64,000 nt of DNA from JBCDBL01 sp039183635 (GTDB taxonomy: Bacteria; Pseudomonadota; Alphaproteobacteria; Caulobacterales; Parvularculaceae): assembly GCA_039183635.1 (NCBI GenBank), contig JBCDBL010000001.1, positions 1 through 64,000 of the forward strand. Reading direction: 5' to 3'. This document shows positions 44,392 through 52,884 of the stretch, piece by piece (the first letter of the stretch is position 1; each line of letters begins with the position of its first letter). The translations under genes and the position numbers were made by a program. A model generated the notes under the pieces. The model made no database searches and was not told the DNA's origin. It saw only the letters and a list, made by a program, of their open reading frames with translations.

Positions 44392-45855
44392 TTAGCGGCG
44401 TCCAGCAACAGCACGCACAACGTCTTCAAAAAAGATATCCTCTTCAAAACCGTCCGGGCCCCATTCATCAACGCCCTGCCGCACGATCACAAGATCATGT
44501 TCCGGGGCGAAGGCCGCAAACTGACCACGAGCACCGTTTGTGGAACAAATCCGAAAATTCTCAATACCATCTGACTCATCGAATTTCAGGTCGTACATCC
44601 ACCATTGCGCCCCATATCTCATATGATCCGGCAAGCGATATTCAGCTGTTATTGGCGTGCAGCTATATTGCGCCCACCCTTCTGGCAAGATACGTTTTCG
44701 GCCCCACTTTCCGTCATTCAGATATAAATACGCAAAGCGCGCCAAATCCCGCGCCGTTGTATAAACCTGACTGCTCATAACATAGTTTCCGTATGGATCT
44801 GTTTCAGCGAACGTATCGTGCATGCCGATACGGTCAAACAATCTCTCATATGGAAAATCGACATAGCTTTGAAGATCGCCAAGCGCAGTTTTGACGGATC
44901 GCAGCAGCAACAGAGTATCGTAGTTGGAATAGTGCCATTTGGCGCCTGGCTCATGAATCAAAGAGAGACTTGCCGCATCCGTGGCCGTATCAATGCCCGC
45001 AGTATAGGCAAGGGGTGTGTTCGACCCATCGCGCGGAACGACTGTCTTGAGGCCGCTGGCCATATGAAGAAGATTTTCAATTGTAATGGACTGACGCTTA
45101 TCTCCTTCTTTCGCCCACTCAGGCACAGGAGCGGGCGACGAAACATCAGGCAGCACCCCGTCTTCTATCGCCACGCCAACAACCGCATTCGCGAAGCTTT
45201 TGGCTGTCGACCAGGTTCTGTACTGGGTATGCGGACCAAACCCCCTGCCATAGCGCTCGGCGACAACCTCGCCCTTATGAACAACAAGAACAGAGACTGT
45301 TCGCGATCCGACGCCATAGGCTTCCCGTCCAAATGCACGCTCAACAACTGCATCAAGCCCCTCCTGATACGGCTTGGCCTCACTTGCGGGTTGAATTGGA
45401 CCGCGCTTGGGCCAAGCAGTTTCACTCTTGTCCTGATGTGGCCGTTTTTTCGATAAACGCGGCAACGCCGCGGCAGCGTCCGGACCTGCCCCCAACGGAA
45501 GAATGCTGCACCCCAACCCGTCGCGAAAGGCGGCGCGGATTGGCGGCGCGGCATCGTCAAAACTCGCGGAGACGATCTTGCGTTCGTAGTCGATGTCGAT
45601 CGTTGCAGGCGCGGAATTGAGCAACGCAGTATAAAAGTTGGGCCGCCCGTCGGCCGCCGACAGCTCCAATGCATTGATCTGATCAGGCGATCGACCGGCG
45701 ATAAAAACACCGGAGCAAGTGAAAGTAGCGGCATAGCCAGCTTCCATCACCTCCTCAAGCCCCGGGATCCCCAATTCATCAGCCGTTTGAGCCGAAGCCG
45801 CGCTAACGCACACCGCTAAGGCGCCAACCGTTGATAAGAAAAACTTTTTCCACAT
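44392..45855 (-). CDS. Exported S12-family serine hydrolase, operon member
   Basis: 487 residues with a signal peptide (MWKKFFLSTVGALAVCVSAA, cleavage near SAQ-T) and an excellent ribosome site, gggaggtta, before the ATG. Catalytic motifs: STAK (Ser216, Lys219) and YSN (Tyr309-Asn311); the third element is probably TNGARGQF near the C-terminus in place of HGG. It is the paralogue of the lipoprotein hydrolase at 41110-42633. Position, between the aminotransferase and dehydrogenase genes, implies that it releases the amine or amino acid from an ester or amide in the periplasm (inference). NylB-type 6-aminohexanoate-dimer hydrolase belongs to this family, but so do many esterases. Confidence 0.88.
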   Translation of the reverse strand: MWKKFFLSTVGALAVCVSAASAQTADELGIPGLEEVMEAGYAATFTCSGVFIAGRSPDQINALELSAADGRPNFYTALLNSAPATIDIDYERKIVSASFDDAAPPIRAAFRDGLGCSILPLGAGPDAAAALPRLSKKRPHQDKSETAWPKRGPIQPASEAKPYQEGLDAVVERAFGREAYGVGSRTVSVLVVHKGEVVAERYGRGFGPHTQYRTWSTAKSFANAVVGVAIEDGVLPDVSSPAPVPEWAKEGDKRQSITIENLLHMASGLKTVVPRDGSNTPLAYTAGIDTATDAASLSLIHEPGAKWHYSNYDTLLLLRSVKTALGDLQSYVDFPYERLFDRIGMHDTFAETDPYGNYVMSSQVYTTARDLARFAYLYLNDGKWGRKRILPEGWAQYSCTPITAEYRLPDHMRYGAQWWMYDLKFDESDGIENFRICSTNGARGQFAAFAPEHDLVIVRQGVDEWGPDGFEEDIFFEDVVRAVAGRR

Positions 45856-45882
45856 ACCCCTAACCTCCCAAGAATATCGCTC

Positions 45883-47283
45883 TTAATTCAGTTCAGCCTT
45901 AAGCCTTGAACAGACGTCCGCTATAGGACCTTCAATACGTTCGATGATCTCATCGACGTCATCTCTCGTCGCCACCAGAGGCGGCGCAAAGCCGAGAATG
46001 TCTCCGTGAGGCATCGCTCGGGTGATAACACCGTTCTTCGCACATGCCTGGGATAACTGCGCGCCAACTTTTCGTGTGGGATCAAAGCGCGTTTTAGACT
46101 TCACGTCCTCCACAAACTCAATAGCGGCCAACAGATTGACGCCACGCACTTCACCGACGAAGGTTTTATCCGCAAAGGTTTGGCGCAGACGTTCCTGAAA
46201 GTAACCTCCCACATTGCGCACGTTCGCCATCAAGTTTTCGCTTTCAATAATTTTCAGATTAGCGAGTCCCGCAGCGGCGCAAGTCGGATGCGCCGTATAC
46301 GTGTATCCATGGGAAAAGACGCCATATTCGTCATTTCCTTTTTTGAACACGTCCCAAACCTTTTCACCGACGATAACAGCCGACAACGGCAGGTAGGCGC
46401 TCGTCAGCCCCTTAGCGCATGTCATCAAGTCTGGTTTCATTTCGTAATAGTCGCTGCCAAAAGGGGTTCCCATACGGCCGAACCCACATACGACCTCGTC
46501 GGCGATAAGAAGCACGTCATACTTATCAAGCACGGGCTGGATCGCACGCCAATACCCCTCCGGCGCCGGTATAAGCCCCCCCGTGCCAAGCATGGGCTCG
46601 GCGATAAATGCACCGACCGTATCCGGCCCCTCCTCCAGGATCAACGCTTCGAGGTCAGCCGCACACTGGGCGGAAAACTCTTCCTCCGACATGCCGGGCG
46701 CAGCTTCCCAATAGTGATGAGGATTGGTTGTGTGACGAATGGGGCCCGTCGGAATATCGAAAGCGACATGATAAAATGGCATGCCTGTCATGCTGCCGGA
46801 CATAATCGAACAACCGTGATAGCCGCGGCGGCGGGCGATAATTTTCTTCTTCTCCGGGCGGCCCAGGACATTATTGTAGTACCAAACAAATTTCGCCTGC
46901 GTTTCATTGGCGTCGGATCCGGATAATCCAAAGAAAACCCGCCGCATATGATCCGGAGCCCACTCAAGAACTTTCTTCGCCAACAAGGCGCCCGGCTCAT
47001 GGCCCTGCATGGCGTAGGAATGACAGTAGGCAAGTTTTTTAGATTGCTCGTAAATCGCTTCCGCCACTTCCGTGCGGCCATAGCCGATGTTCACACAATA
47101 AAGGCCGGCAAAAGCGTCGATTGACTCGCGCCCGTGCGTGTCGCGGATACGCACGCCCTTACCCGTTTCGATGAGGCGCGGATCAGGCGTCTCGCCTTCT
47201 GCAAAAGCTTTTAGAGGCGTAAACGGATGAATAACCGTATCACGGTCGATCTGCTCAAGGGAAGCGTTATGCAATGTGTCCAT
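45883..47283 (-). CDS. Class III (omega) aminotransferase
   Basis: 466 residues. PLP-binding elements are complete: the Asp-Glu at LLIADEVVCGFGRMG (Asp262), the Schiff-base Lys291 in MTCAKGLTSAYLPLS, and GYTYTAHPTCAAAGLANL. FFGLSGSDANETQAKF and YHGCSIMSGSMTG complete the fold. This group includes omega-amino-acid, beta-alanine and polyamine:pyruvate aminotransferases. Between hydrolase and semialdehyde dehydrogenase genes, it most likely converts a terminal amine to a semialdehyde. Amine donor and acceptor cannot be read from sequence. Confidence 0.92.
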   Translation of the reverse strand: MDTLHNASLEQIDRDTVIHPFTPLKAFAEGETPDPRLIETGKGVRIRDTHGRESIDAFAGLYCVNIGYGRTEVAEAIYEQSKKLAYCHSYAMQGHEPGALLAKKVLEWAPDHMRRVFFGLSGSDANETQAKFVWYYNNVLGRPEKKKIIARRRGYHGCSIMSGSMTGMPFYHVAFDIPTGPIRHTTNPHHYWEAAPGMSEEEFSAQCAADLEALILEEGPDTVGAFIAEPMLGTGGLIPAPEGYWRAIQPVLDKYDVLLIADEVVCGFGRMGTPFGSDYYEMKPDLMTCAKGLTSAYLPLSAVIVGEKVWDVFKKGNDEYGVFSHGYTYTAHPTCAAAGLANLKIIESENLMANVRNVGGYFQERLRQTFADKTFVGEVRGVNLLAAIEFVEDVKSKTRFDPTRKVGAQLSQACAKNGVITRAMPHGDILGFAPPLVATRDDVDEIIERIEGPIADVCSRLKAELN

Positions 47284-47331
47284 TTCACGTAACTTTCTAC
47301 TAAAGGGTATTACAATCAGACTTTTGCCGCT

Positions 47332-49248
47332 TTAATCCTGCGCCAGGATTGTAAGTTCAACGAAACTCGGACGCCTTTCTGATAGAAAAATTGTTTGCGT
47401 CGCAGGTGCGTAGTCCTCCGGCCTGGCGTCGTGCACAGGCATGAATGTGTTTGGATTCCGATCGAACAGCGGGAACCAGCTTGACTGGACATGCACCATC
47501 AGCCGGTGCCCCTTTTTCACTGTATGTAATTGTTCCGTGAGAGAAAAGCGATAATCAAGCGGCGTATTTCGCTTTACCGCCCGTGGAGCATCCAATCCTT
47601 CACGAAACTTCGCACGAAAAATTCCACCAAAAACCATACGATGAAAGCCTTCCATCCCTTCTGCATCATCCGGGTAGACATCAATGACCTTCACGACCCA
47701 ATCGGTATCTGTGCCAGACGTCGCCGCCGTCAGGTTTGCGAACGCTTCACCTGCGATTGTAATGTCTCGGTCCAGCGGCTCAGTGGCGAAGGTCAGAACA
47801 TCCGGACGTCGCATGGAAAAACGCTGGTCTTGCACCTTAAAATCAGCACGAAAGGCTTCATAATTCGGCCTCGGAAAATAAGGCGTCGGATTCGCCGGAT
47901 CATAGGTATAGCGCACCTTTGCATTTCGATCGCCCGAGGGGCCATCGAACGACAGCCGTTCTGCCGGCTGAAGGTAGAGCTTGATCGTCTGTGACGCTTT
48001 AGGAGGCCAAGCCTCGAAAGACCGCCACGCATTAGCGCCGGTGTCAAACATATGCGCTTCAGGCGTGGAGGCTAAACCTTCACCCTTCAGATGCTTTCTG
48101 AAGAACGGCAGGAAAAACTCATTTTGAAAATAAACGCCCGTATCAGAACCGAAGGATATCGGCCCGAACTTTTCAGCGCCGTAGCGCCAGGCGCCGTGGT
48201 ACCACGGCCCCATAACAATTCTATTCAGGTTATTTTCATCATGGCGTTCCATTGCATGATAAAGGGCAAGAGGGCCCGGCAAATCTTCCGCATCATATCC
48301 GCTGACAATATGAAGCGTTGGAACGGTCACCGTCCTGTCGAAAAAGGTCGGCAGCCGGCGCGCTTTCCAATACTCGGTTTCTGCATCGTTTTCCAGAACG
48401 TTCAGCGTTTGCTGCGCATCTTCGGGAAAATATTGCTTAAGGGCGCGCATGCCGCCGTGACGAAGGTAGAAATCATACTCATCCTCCGCCTTGACGAAAT
48501 CGCTCCAGACGGGTTTTTCATCGTAAAAATCCATCTTTTCAAGCAGCAACGGCATTGTCATAGAAAGATTGAACGCACCGTTCTGATAGAAATCGTCTCC
48601 ACGAAAAAAATCGCCCATCGCAGCGGACGGGGCGATCGCTTTTAATGCCGGATGAGGACGAATTGCACCCACAGCGGCATACCAACCACGATAGGATGTA
48701 CCGCTCATGCCAACGCGGCCGTTATTATTTTTCGCCGCTGAAAGAGACCATTCGATCGTATCGTAAATATCTGTAATTTCATCGGTTCGTGTTGCGTCAG
48801 CAAGGGAGTAAAACGGTCTCATTAACTCGTGCTCGCCCTCTGAACCGAAAAGCCCGCGTTCGTCCTGAAGAACGAAAATATACTGATCTTCAATCAGGAA
48901 ACGGTGCGCTGCGGCGTCGCGATTAATATCGCCGGCTATTTCTCCATCCAAGGTTTCCAAACGCCAGCCATAAGGCGTGCGCAGATACATTATCGGCAGA
49001 GCCTCAGACATTACCTTAGGATAGAGAAGAAATGTATTCAGCCGCACGCCGTCGCGCATGGACACCATGTGCTGTTCAGCAGCATATCCTTTCCAACGAT
49101 CGCCGAACAAAACCTCCGCATCCGCCACTTCTCCCTGCGCAATGTCACGAGGCACAGCCTTGCGGGCCTCGGCAGGCGCCCACATTGTTAATGTGACGAT
49201 AATGATAAGGGCGGCTAGCAGGCTTCCCTGACGCAATGAATAACACAT
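47332..49248 (-). CDS. CocE/NonD (S15) family alpha/beta hydrolase, exported
   Basis: 638 residues with a signal-like N-terminus (SLLAALIIIVTLTMWAPAEA). It has the X-Pro dipeptidyl-peptidase-type nucleophile elbow GMSGTSYRGWYAAVGA (Ser185), and a C-terminal jelly-roll (PDVLTFATEPLDRDITIAGE, TAATSGTDTDWVVKVIDVYP) seen in CocE, cephalosporin and glutaryl acylases of this family. LHIVSGYDAEDLPG and MGPWYHGAW carry the probable catalytic Asp and His. These enzymes cleave esters or amides such as cocaine or cephalosporins, and dipeptides after proline. Exported, it would free a carboxylate or an amine outside the cytoplasm for uptake. Substrate unknown. Confidence 0.9.
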   Translation of the reverse strand: MCYSLRQGSLLAALIIIVTLTMWAPAEARKAVPRDIAQGEVADAEVLFGDRWKGYAAEQHMVSMRDGVRLNTFLLYPKVMSEALPIMYLRTPYGWRLETLDGEIAGDINRDAAAHRFLIEDQYIFVLQDERGLFGSEGEHELMRPFYSLADATRTDEITDIYDTIEWSLSAAKNNNGRVGMSGTSYRGWYAAVGAIRPHPALKAIAPSAAMGDFFRGDDFYQNGAFNLSMTMPLLLEKMDFYDEKPVWSDFVKAEDEYDFYLRHGGMRALKQYFPEDAQQTLNVLENDAETEYWKARRLPTFFDRTVTVPTLHIVSGYDAEDLPGPLALYHAMERHDENNLNRIVMGPWYHGAWRYGAEKFGPISFGSDTGVYFQNEFFLPFFRKHLKGEGLASTPEAHMFDTGANAWRSFEAWPPKASQTIKLYLQPAERLSFDGPSGDRNAKVRYTYDPANPTPYFPRPNYEAFRADFKVQDQRFSMRRPDVLTFATEPLDRDITIAGEAFANLTAATSGTDTDWVVKVIDVYPDDAEGMEGFHRMVFGGIFRAKFREGLDAPRAVKRNTPLDYRFSLTEQLHTVKKGHRLMVHVQSSWFPLFDRNPNTFMPVHDARPEDYAPATQTIFLSERRPSFVELTILAQD

Positions 49249-49298
49249 TCTCGCTTCGCTTTCCGCAACAAATAAACAAATAATACCCTGTAGGACGT

Positions 49299-50534
49299 CT
49301 ATGCAGTAGATTGCGACGTCTCGGCGATGATTACGCCATCGCTCACGAGGCTTTCTATGTCTTCCGATCCGTATCCGAGTTCCCCTAATACTTCAGATGT
49401 ATGCTCGCCAAGAACCGGGGCCCCACGATTAAACTGAACTGGCGTTTCAGTGAATTTTATAGGCAGACCAAGTGTTTTGACCGCCCCCAGCGTTTTATGT
49501 TCGACTTGCGTGATCATGCCACGCGCCTCAAGCTGCGGATCGGCGAGCATCTGCTCAACATTGTAAATCGGACCTGTTGGAACACTGGCGCCCTCCAAAA
49601 CAGCAATCCAATGGGCCACTGGCTGTTCAACGAAGATGGCTGTTAACGCTTCAACAAGCGCTTCAAGGTTTTTTACGCGGTCGGGGTTATCTCGAAACCT
49701 GGGATCATCCGCCAGGTGCGGCGCATCTATCGCCTTGACAAGACGAAGCCAATTCGCCTGGTTGGCGCCTCCGACCATGAACCAGCCATCACTCGCCTGA
49801 AACGCCTGGTACGGAGCATCCAGCGGGTGCGCCGTACCCATTGGCTTCGCAATAGATCCATCCGCAAGGTAACTGGCCGCCGGCCAAACCATAAAACTCG
49901 CAGCCGTCTCAAACAAAGATGTTTCCACGCATTGCCCCTGCCCGGTTTGCTGACGGTTAATGTAGGCCGCGAGAATTCCGAGCGCGGCGAACATGCCGGC
50001 CCCAATATCGGCGACAGCAACACCCGCCTTCACCGGAGGCCGGCCCTCTTTTTCGCCAGTCACGCTCATGATGCCGCCCATGGCCTGGGCGACAACATCA
50101 TAACCACCCTTATCGGCGTAAGGTCCTGTACGACCGAAACCGGAGACAGAACAATAAATCAAGCCAGGATTGATGCTTTTAAGGTCTTCGTATCCAAGCC
50201 CCAAACGCTCCATCGCACCTTTGCGAAAGTTCTCGACGACAATGTCCGAGCCGCGAATGAGCTCCCTTACAATTTCAACACCACGCGGATCTTTGAGATT
50301 TACGGCCACACCGCGCTTGTTGCGATTGAGCATAAGGAAACCAGCAGCCTCATCCCCCTGCCAGGGCGGAACCATGTGGCGACAATCTTCCCCTTCAATA
50401 CGTTCCAACTTGGTGACGCTTGCCCCCAAATCGGCGAGAATGCGCCCGCACGTCGGGCCTGCCATGACATGGGCCAACTCTAAAACCTTAACGCCAGCCA
50501 AAGGGCCGGTCTGCATAAAGATCGGTTGTGTCAT
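49299..50534 (-). CDS. Class III CoA-transferase (CaiB/BaiF family)
   Basis: 411 residues. The N-terminus GPLAGVKVLELAHVMAGPTC, then LADLGASVTKLERIEGEDC, VVENFRKGAMERLGLGYEDL, CSVSGFGRTGPYADKGGYD and the catalytic Asp in this YDVVAQAMGG stretch mark the family. It transfers CoA between carboxylates (for example succinyl-CoA to a dicarboxylate), the natural activation step for the acid made by aminotransferase and dehydrogenase. It follows the enoyl-CoA hydratase stop by 2 bp, so the two are surely cotranscribed. Confidence 0.93.
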   Translation of the reverse strand: MTQPIFMQTGPLAGVKVLELAHVMAGPTCGRILADLGASVTKLERIEGEDCRHMVPPWQGDEAAGFLMLNRNKRGVAVNLKDPRGVEIVRELIRGSDIVVENFRKGAMERLGLGYEDLKSINPGLIYCSVSGFGRTGPYADKGGYDVVAQAMGGIMSVTGEKEGRPPVKAGVAVADIGAGMFAALGILAAYINRQQTGQGQCVETSLFETAASFMVWPAASYLADGSIAKPMGTAHPLDAPYQAFQASDGWFMVGGANQANWLRLVKAIDAPHLADDPRFRDNPDRVKNLEALVEALTAIFVEQPVAHWIAVLEGASVPTGPIYNVEQMLADPQLEARGMITQVEHKTLGAVKTLGLPIKFTETPVQFNRGAPVLGEHTSEVLGELGYGSEDIESLVSDGVIIAETSQSTA

Positions 50535-50536
50535 GA

Positions 50537-51319
50537 TTATCGGCCTACAAATTTAGGCGTTTTCTTTTCAAGAAAAGCTTTGTATCCAATTTTATAGTCT
50601 TCGGTTTCAAACGCCAAATAGTGTTCGTCATAATCTTCTTTGGCAAGAGCGCGCGGATCGAGAAGACGGTTAAAAAACTTTTTATGCCAGCGATTAACAA
50701 GCGGCGGTCCCGCCACAATACGCGCCACTGTCGCCGCGACCTCGTCTTCCAGCGCTTCGCGGGATACAATACGATTTACAAGCCGCTTTTCTTTTGCTTC
50801 CGCCGCACCGATAATGCGGCCTTCAACAAGAAATTCAAAAAGCGTGGCCTGATCCGTAAGCCGCCACAAGGGCTCAAGCTCCTCATAGGCCATCGTAAGA
50901 CCGATACGATTAAGCGGCGCTCCGAAACGGCTGTCGTCAGTGCAAATACGCATGTCGCACATGGCGGCGATCTCAAGACCGCCGCCGACACAAGCCCCCT
51001 TGATTTGCGCTATGATAGGATGCGGGCAAGCGATCATAGCAACACGGCCGCGGGACATATTCTCAGAGAGCTTGCGCGCGTCGGCGGCGTTAGACCGATA
51101 GGTCTCAAACTCGCCTATGTCATTACCGGGACAAAATCCGCGCTCACCAGCTCCCTTAACAACCACGCAGCGGACGGTATCGTCCACATTCAGCCTTTCC
51201 CATAAATCGCCAAACGCCACCCACATGTCCCAGGTCATAGCGTTTAGCTTATCCGGGTTATTAAGGACGACATACACTACACCTGCGTCCTGCGTGACAT
51301 CGATCCTTCCTGCGCCCAT
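50537..51319 (-). CDS. Enoyl-CoA hydratase/isomerase (crotonase) family
   Basis: 260 residues from the ATG at 51319, the usual crotonase length; the longer open frame to 51382 would add a hydrophobic stretch unlike the family. Oxyanion-hole segments are GAGERGFCPGNDIGEFE and QIKGACVGGGLEIAAMCDMR. Position 1 of the acid pair is in GGGLE, the second at NRIGLTMAYEELE, where the usual PE is replaced by LNRIG; activity may therefore be isomerase, hydrolase or lyase, not simple hydration. First gene of the leftward operon, divergent from tctC (86 bp gap), so both operons share a promoter region. Confidence 0.9.
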   Translation of the reverse strand: MGAGRIDVTQDAGVVYVVLNNPDKLNAMTWDMWVAFGDLWERLNVDDTVRCVVVKGAGERGFCPGNDIGEFETYRSNAADARKLSENMSRGRVAMIACPHPIIAQIKGACVGGGLEIAAMCDMRICTDDSRFGAPLNRIGLTMAYEELEPLWRLTDQATLFEFLVEGRIIGAAEAKEKRLVNRIVSREALEDEVAATVARIVAGPPLVNRWHKKFFNRLLDPRALAKEDYDEHYLAFETEDYKIGYKAFLEKKTPKFVGR

Positions 51320-51404
51320 GACATAAACTCTAAGCTTGAATTGAACAACAAAAACGTGCAAATTTAACATATCAAAGCACAATAATATCTTATCTTAGAA
51401 CAAT

Positions 51405-52391
51405 ATGGCAAGCTTTTTAGACACAAAAAGGAATGATATCTGTTTTCGCATTCAGCTTTGGCTCGTTGCAATCCTGGCTTTAGGGGCGTGCGATCAAGAT
51501 CAACAGCCGCAGGCAACGTCTTGCTCAGCATTTGAGATCGTAGTCGGTTTCGGCGTAGGCGGCGGAACCGATTTATTTGCGCGCACCCTCTCAAAAGCGT
51601 TGCAGGACGATGTCGGCGTTCCCGTTCAAATCGTCAACATCACCGCCGGCAGCGGCGTGGCGGCGTTTCGAGACGTTTTAAGGCGTCCGAAAGACGGGTG
51701 CTCTCTCCTGGCGTTGACGACAGATTACATTGTACTGGCAAGCGTACAGCCGCAGGACGTGGACCTGTCGCAGCTAAGGTTTCTGACCAGAGCCCATGCA
51801 GAGCTAGGGCTTTTGAGCGCAAAGAGCGATCTCGATGGCGGGTGGAATGCGATCCTGGCGCGCGCCCGTAACGAAGACCGACCCCTCCTTGTTGGGGGAG
51901 TTGGCGCACGCTCGTTCGATCGCGCGGTCGTCAACCTGGCCCTTAAGAATGCGCCCGCCTCTATTCGTTTCCGTTACATTCCATACAGCGGCGCCAAGGA
52001 GATGCAGGCAGATCTGCTCGGCGGACGGCTTGATCTTATATACGATGAATACGGTGTTATGAAACCTTTATTGGACGCCGGCAAGGCGAAAGCTGTCGTT
52101 TTTTTCTACAACGAGCCGCTGGACGTATTGCCTGGCGTTCCAACGACAACGGACCTGGGCTTGACCACGCCGCCGCCGATTTGGCGCGGCCTTGGCATGC
52201 ATAAAAACGTTCCCGACCCCATAGCGATAAAGCTGGAGAGCGCAATCCTGGAAGCATTGAACAGCCCGGCCTACAAAGTGTATGAACAAAACCGACGCCT
52301 TGACCTTATTGACGGCAGGCTTGACGGAGCAGCCTTTACCGCTGCTATCGATGAGGAGCTTATTCAATTCAAGGCCGTGCTAGGACAATGA
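51405..52391 (+). CDS. tctC: Tripartite tricarboxylate transporter binding protein (Bug/TctC), lipoprotein
   Basis: 328 residues. The signal peptide ends with a lipobox, LGAC, so the mature protein begins at Cys29, a lipoprotein rather than the freely secreted protein usual for the family. The Bug family elements follow: FEIVVGFGVGGGTDLFARTL, NITAGSGVAAFRDVL and FRYIPYSGAKEMQADLLGGR with LDLIYDEYG. Bug proteins capture a carboxylate in the periplasm and deliver it to TctAB. Its stop overlaps the tctB start (ATGA), so the two are coupled. The substrate is probably a carboxylic acid that the divergent operon consumes. Confidence 0.93.
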   Translation: MASFLDTKRNDICFRIQLWLVAILALGACDQDQQPQATSCSAFEIVVGFGVGGGTDLFARTLSKALQDDVGVPVQIVNITAGSGVAAFRDVLRRPKDGCSLLALTTDYIVLASVQPQDVDLSQLRFLTRAHAELGLLSAKSDLDGGWNAILARARNEDRPLLVGGVGARSFDRAVVNLALKNAPASIRFRYIPYSGAKEMQADLLGGRLDLIYDEYGVMKPLLDAGKAKAVVFFYNEPLDVLPGVPTTTDLGLTTPPPIWRGLGMHKNVPDPIAIKLESAILEALNSPAYKVYEQNRRLDLIDGRLDGAAFTAAIDEELIQFKAVLGQ

Positions 52392-52879
52392 TGAAGCTGC
52401 TTCAGCAAAAAACGATTATCGCCGGCGCCGCGACAACCATATTCGGTCTGTCTGGTCTTATATATAGCACATGGCGACAATCCCTTTCTCAATATCCCGA
52501 AGGGTTGAGCTATATATTTCCTATACTGATATTCATACTTGCACTCCTGACTGGCATATCTCTACTCAGATCGCAGCCGACGGAACCACCGCCAGCCAAC
52601 GCCGCCTCCACCAGACCCACCCTCATCAAATTGGGCGTTATGATGGCGTTGCTTTGGGGTTATGCCTTCTTGCTTGGAGTGGCGGGCTTCATCATCGCCA
52701 CATTTGCGTTTCAGCTCCTGGCGCTCTTAATCGTATTCAAAAAGCGAGGCACATTGTGGGTGATTGGAGCACCTTTACTACTGACGGCCTTATTCACGCT
52801 TTTTTTCGAATTTGTCCTCGCCGTGCCGTTGCCTAAAGGCGTTGGCGCATTCTACGCGATCAACACTCTTCTCATGTAA
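52388..52879 (+). CDS. tctB: Tripartite tricarboxylate transporter small membrane subunit TctB
   Basis: 163 residues with four predicted helices, the TctB layout; low similarity is normal for this subunit. The first ATG (52388) overlaps the tctC stop; a second ATG follows directly. Recognised from hydropathy (ILIFILALLTGISLL, MMALLWGYAFLLGVAGF, HLWVIGAPLLLTALF-like final helices) and from position between tctC and tctA. Confidence 0.87.
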   Translation: MMKLLQQKTIIAGAATTIFGLSGLIYSTWRQSLSQYPEGLSYIFPILIFILALLTGISLLRSQPTEPPPANAASTRPTLIKLGVMMALLWGYAFLLGVAGFIIATFAFQLLALLIVFKKRGTLWVIGAPLLLTALFTLFFEFVLAVPLPKGVGAFYAINTLLM

Positions 52880-52884
52880 GCATT

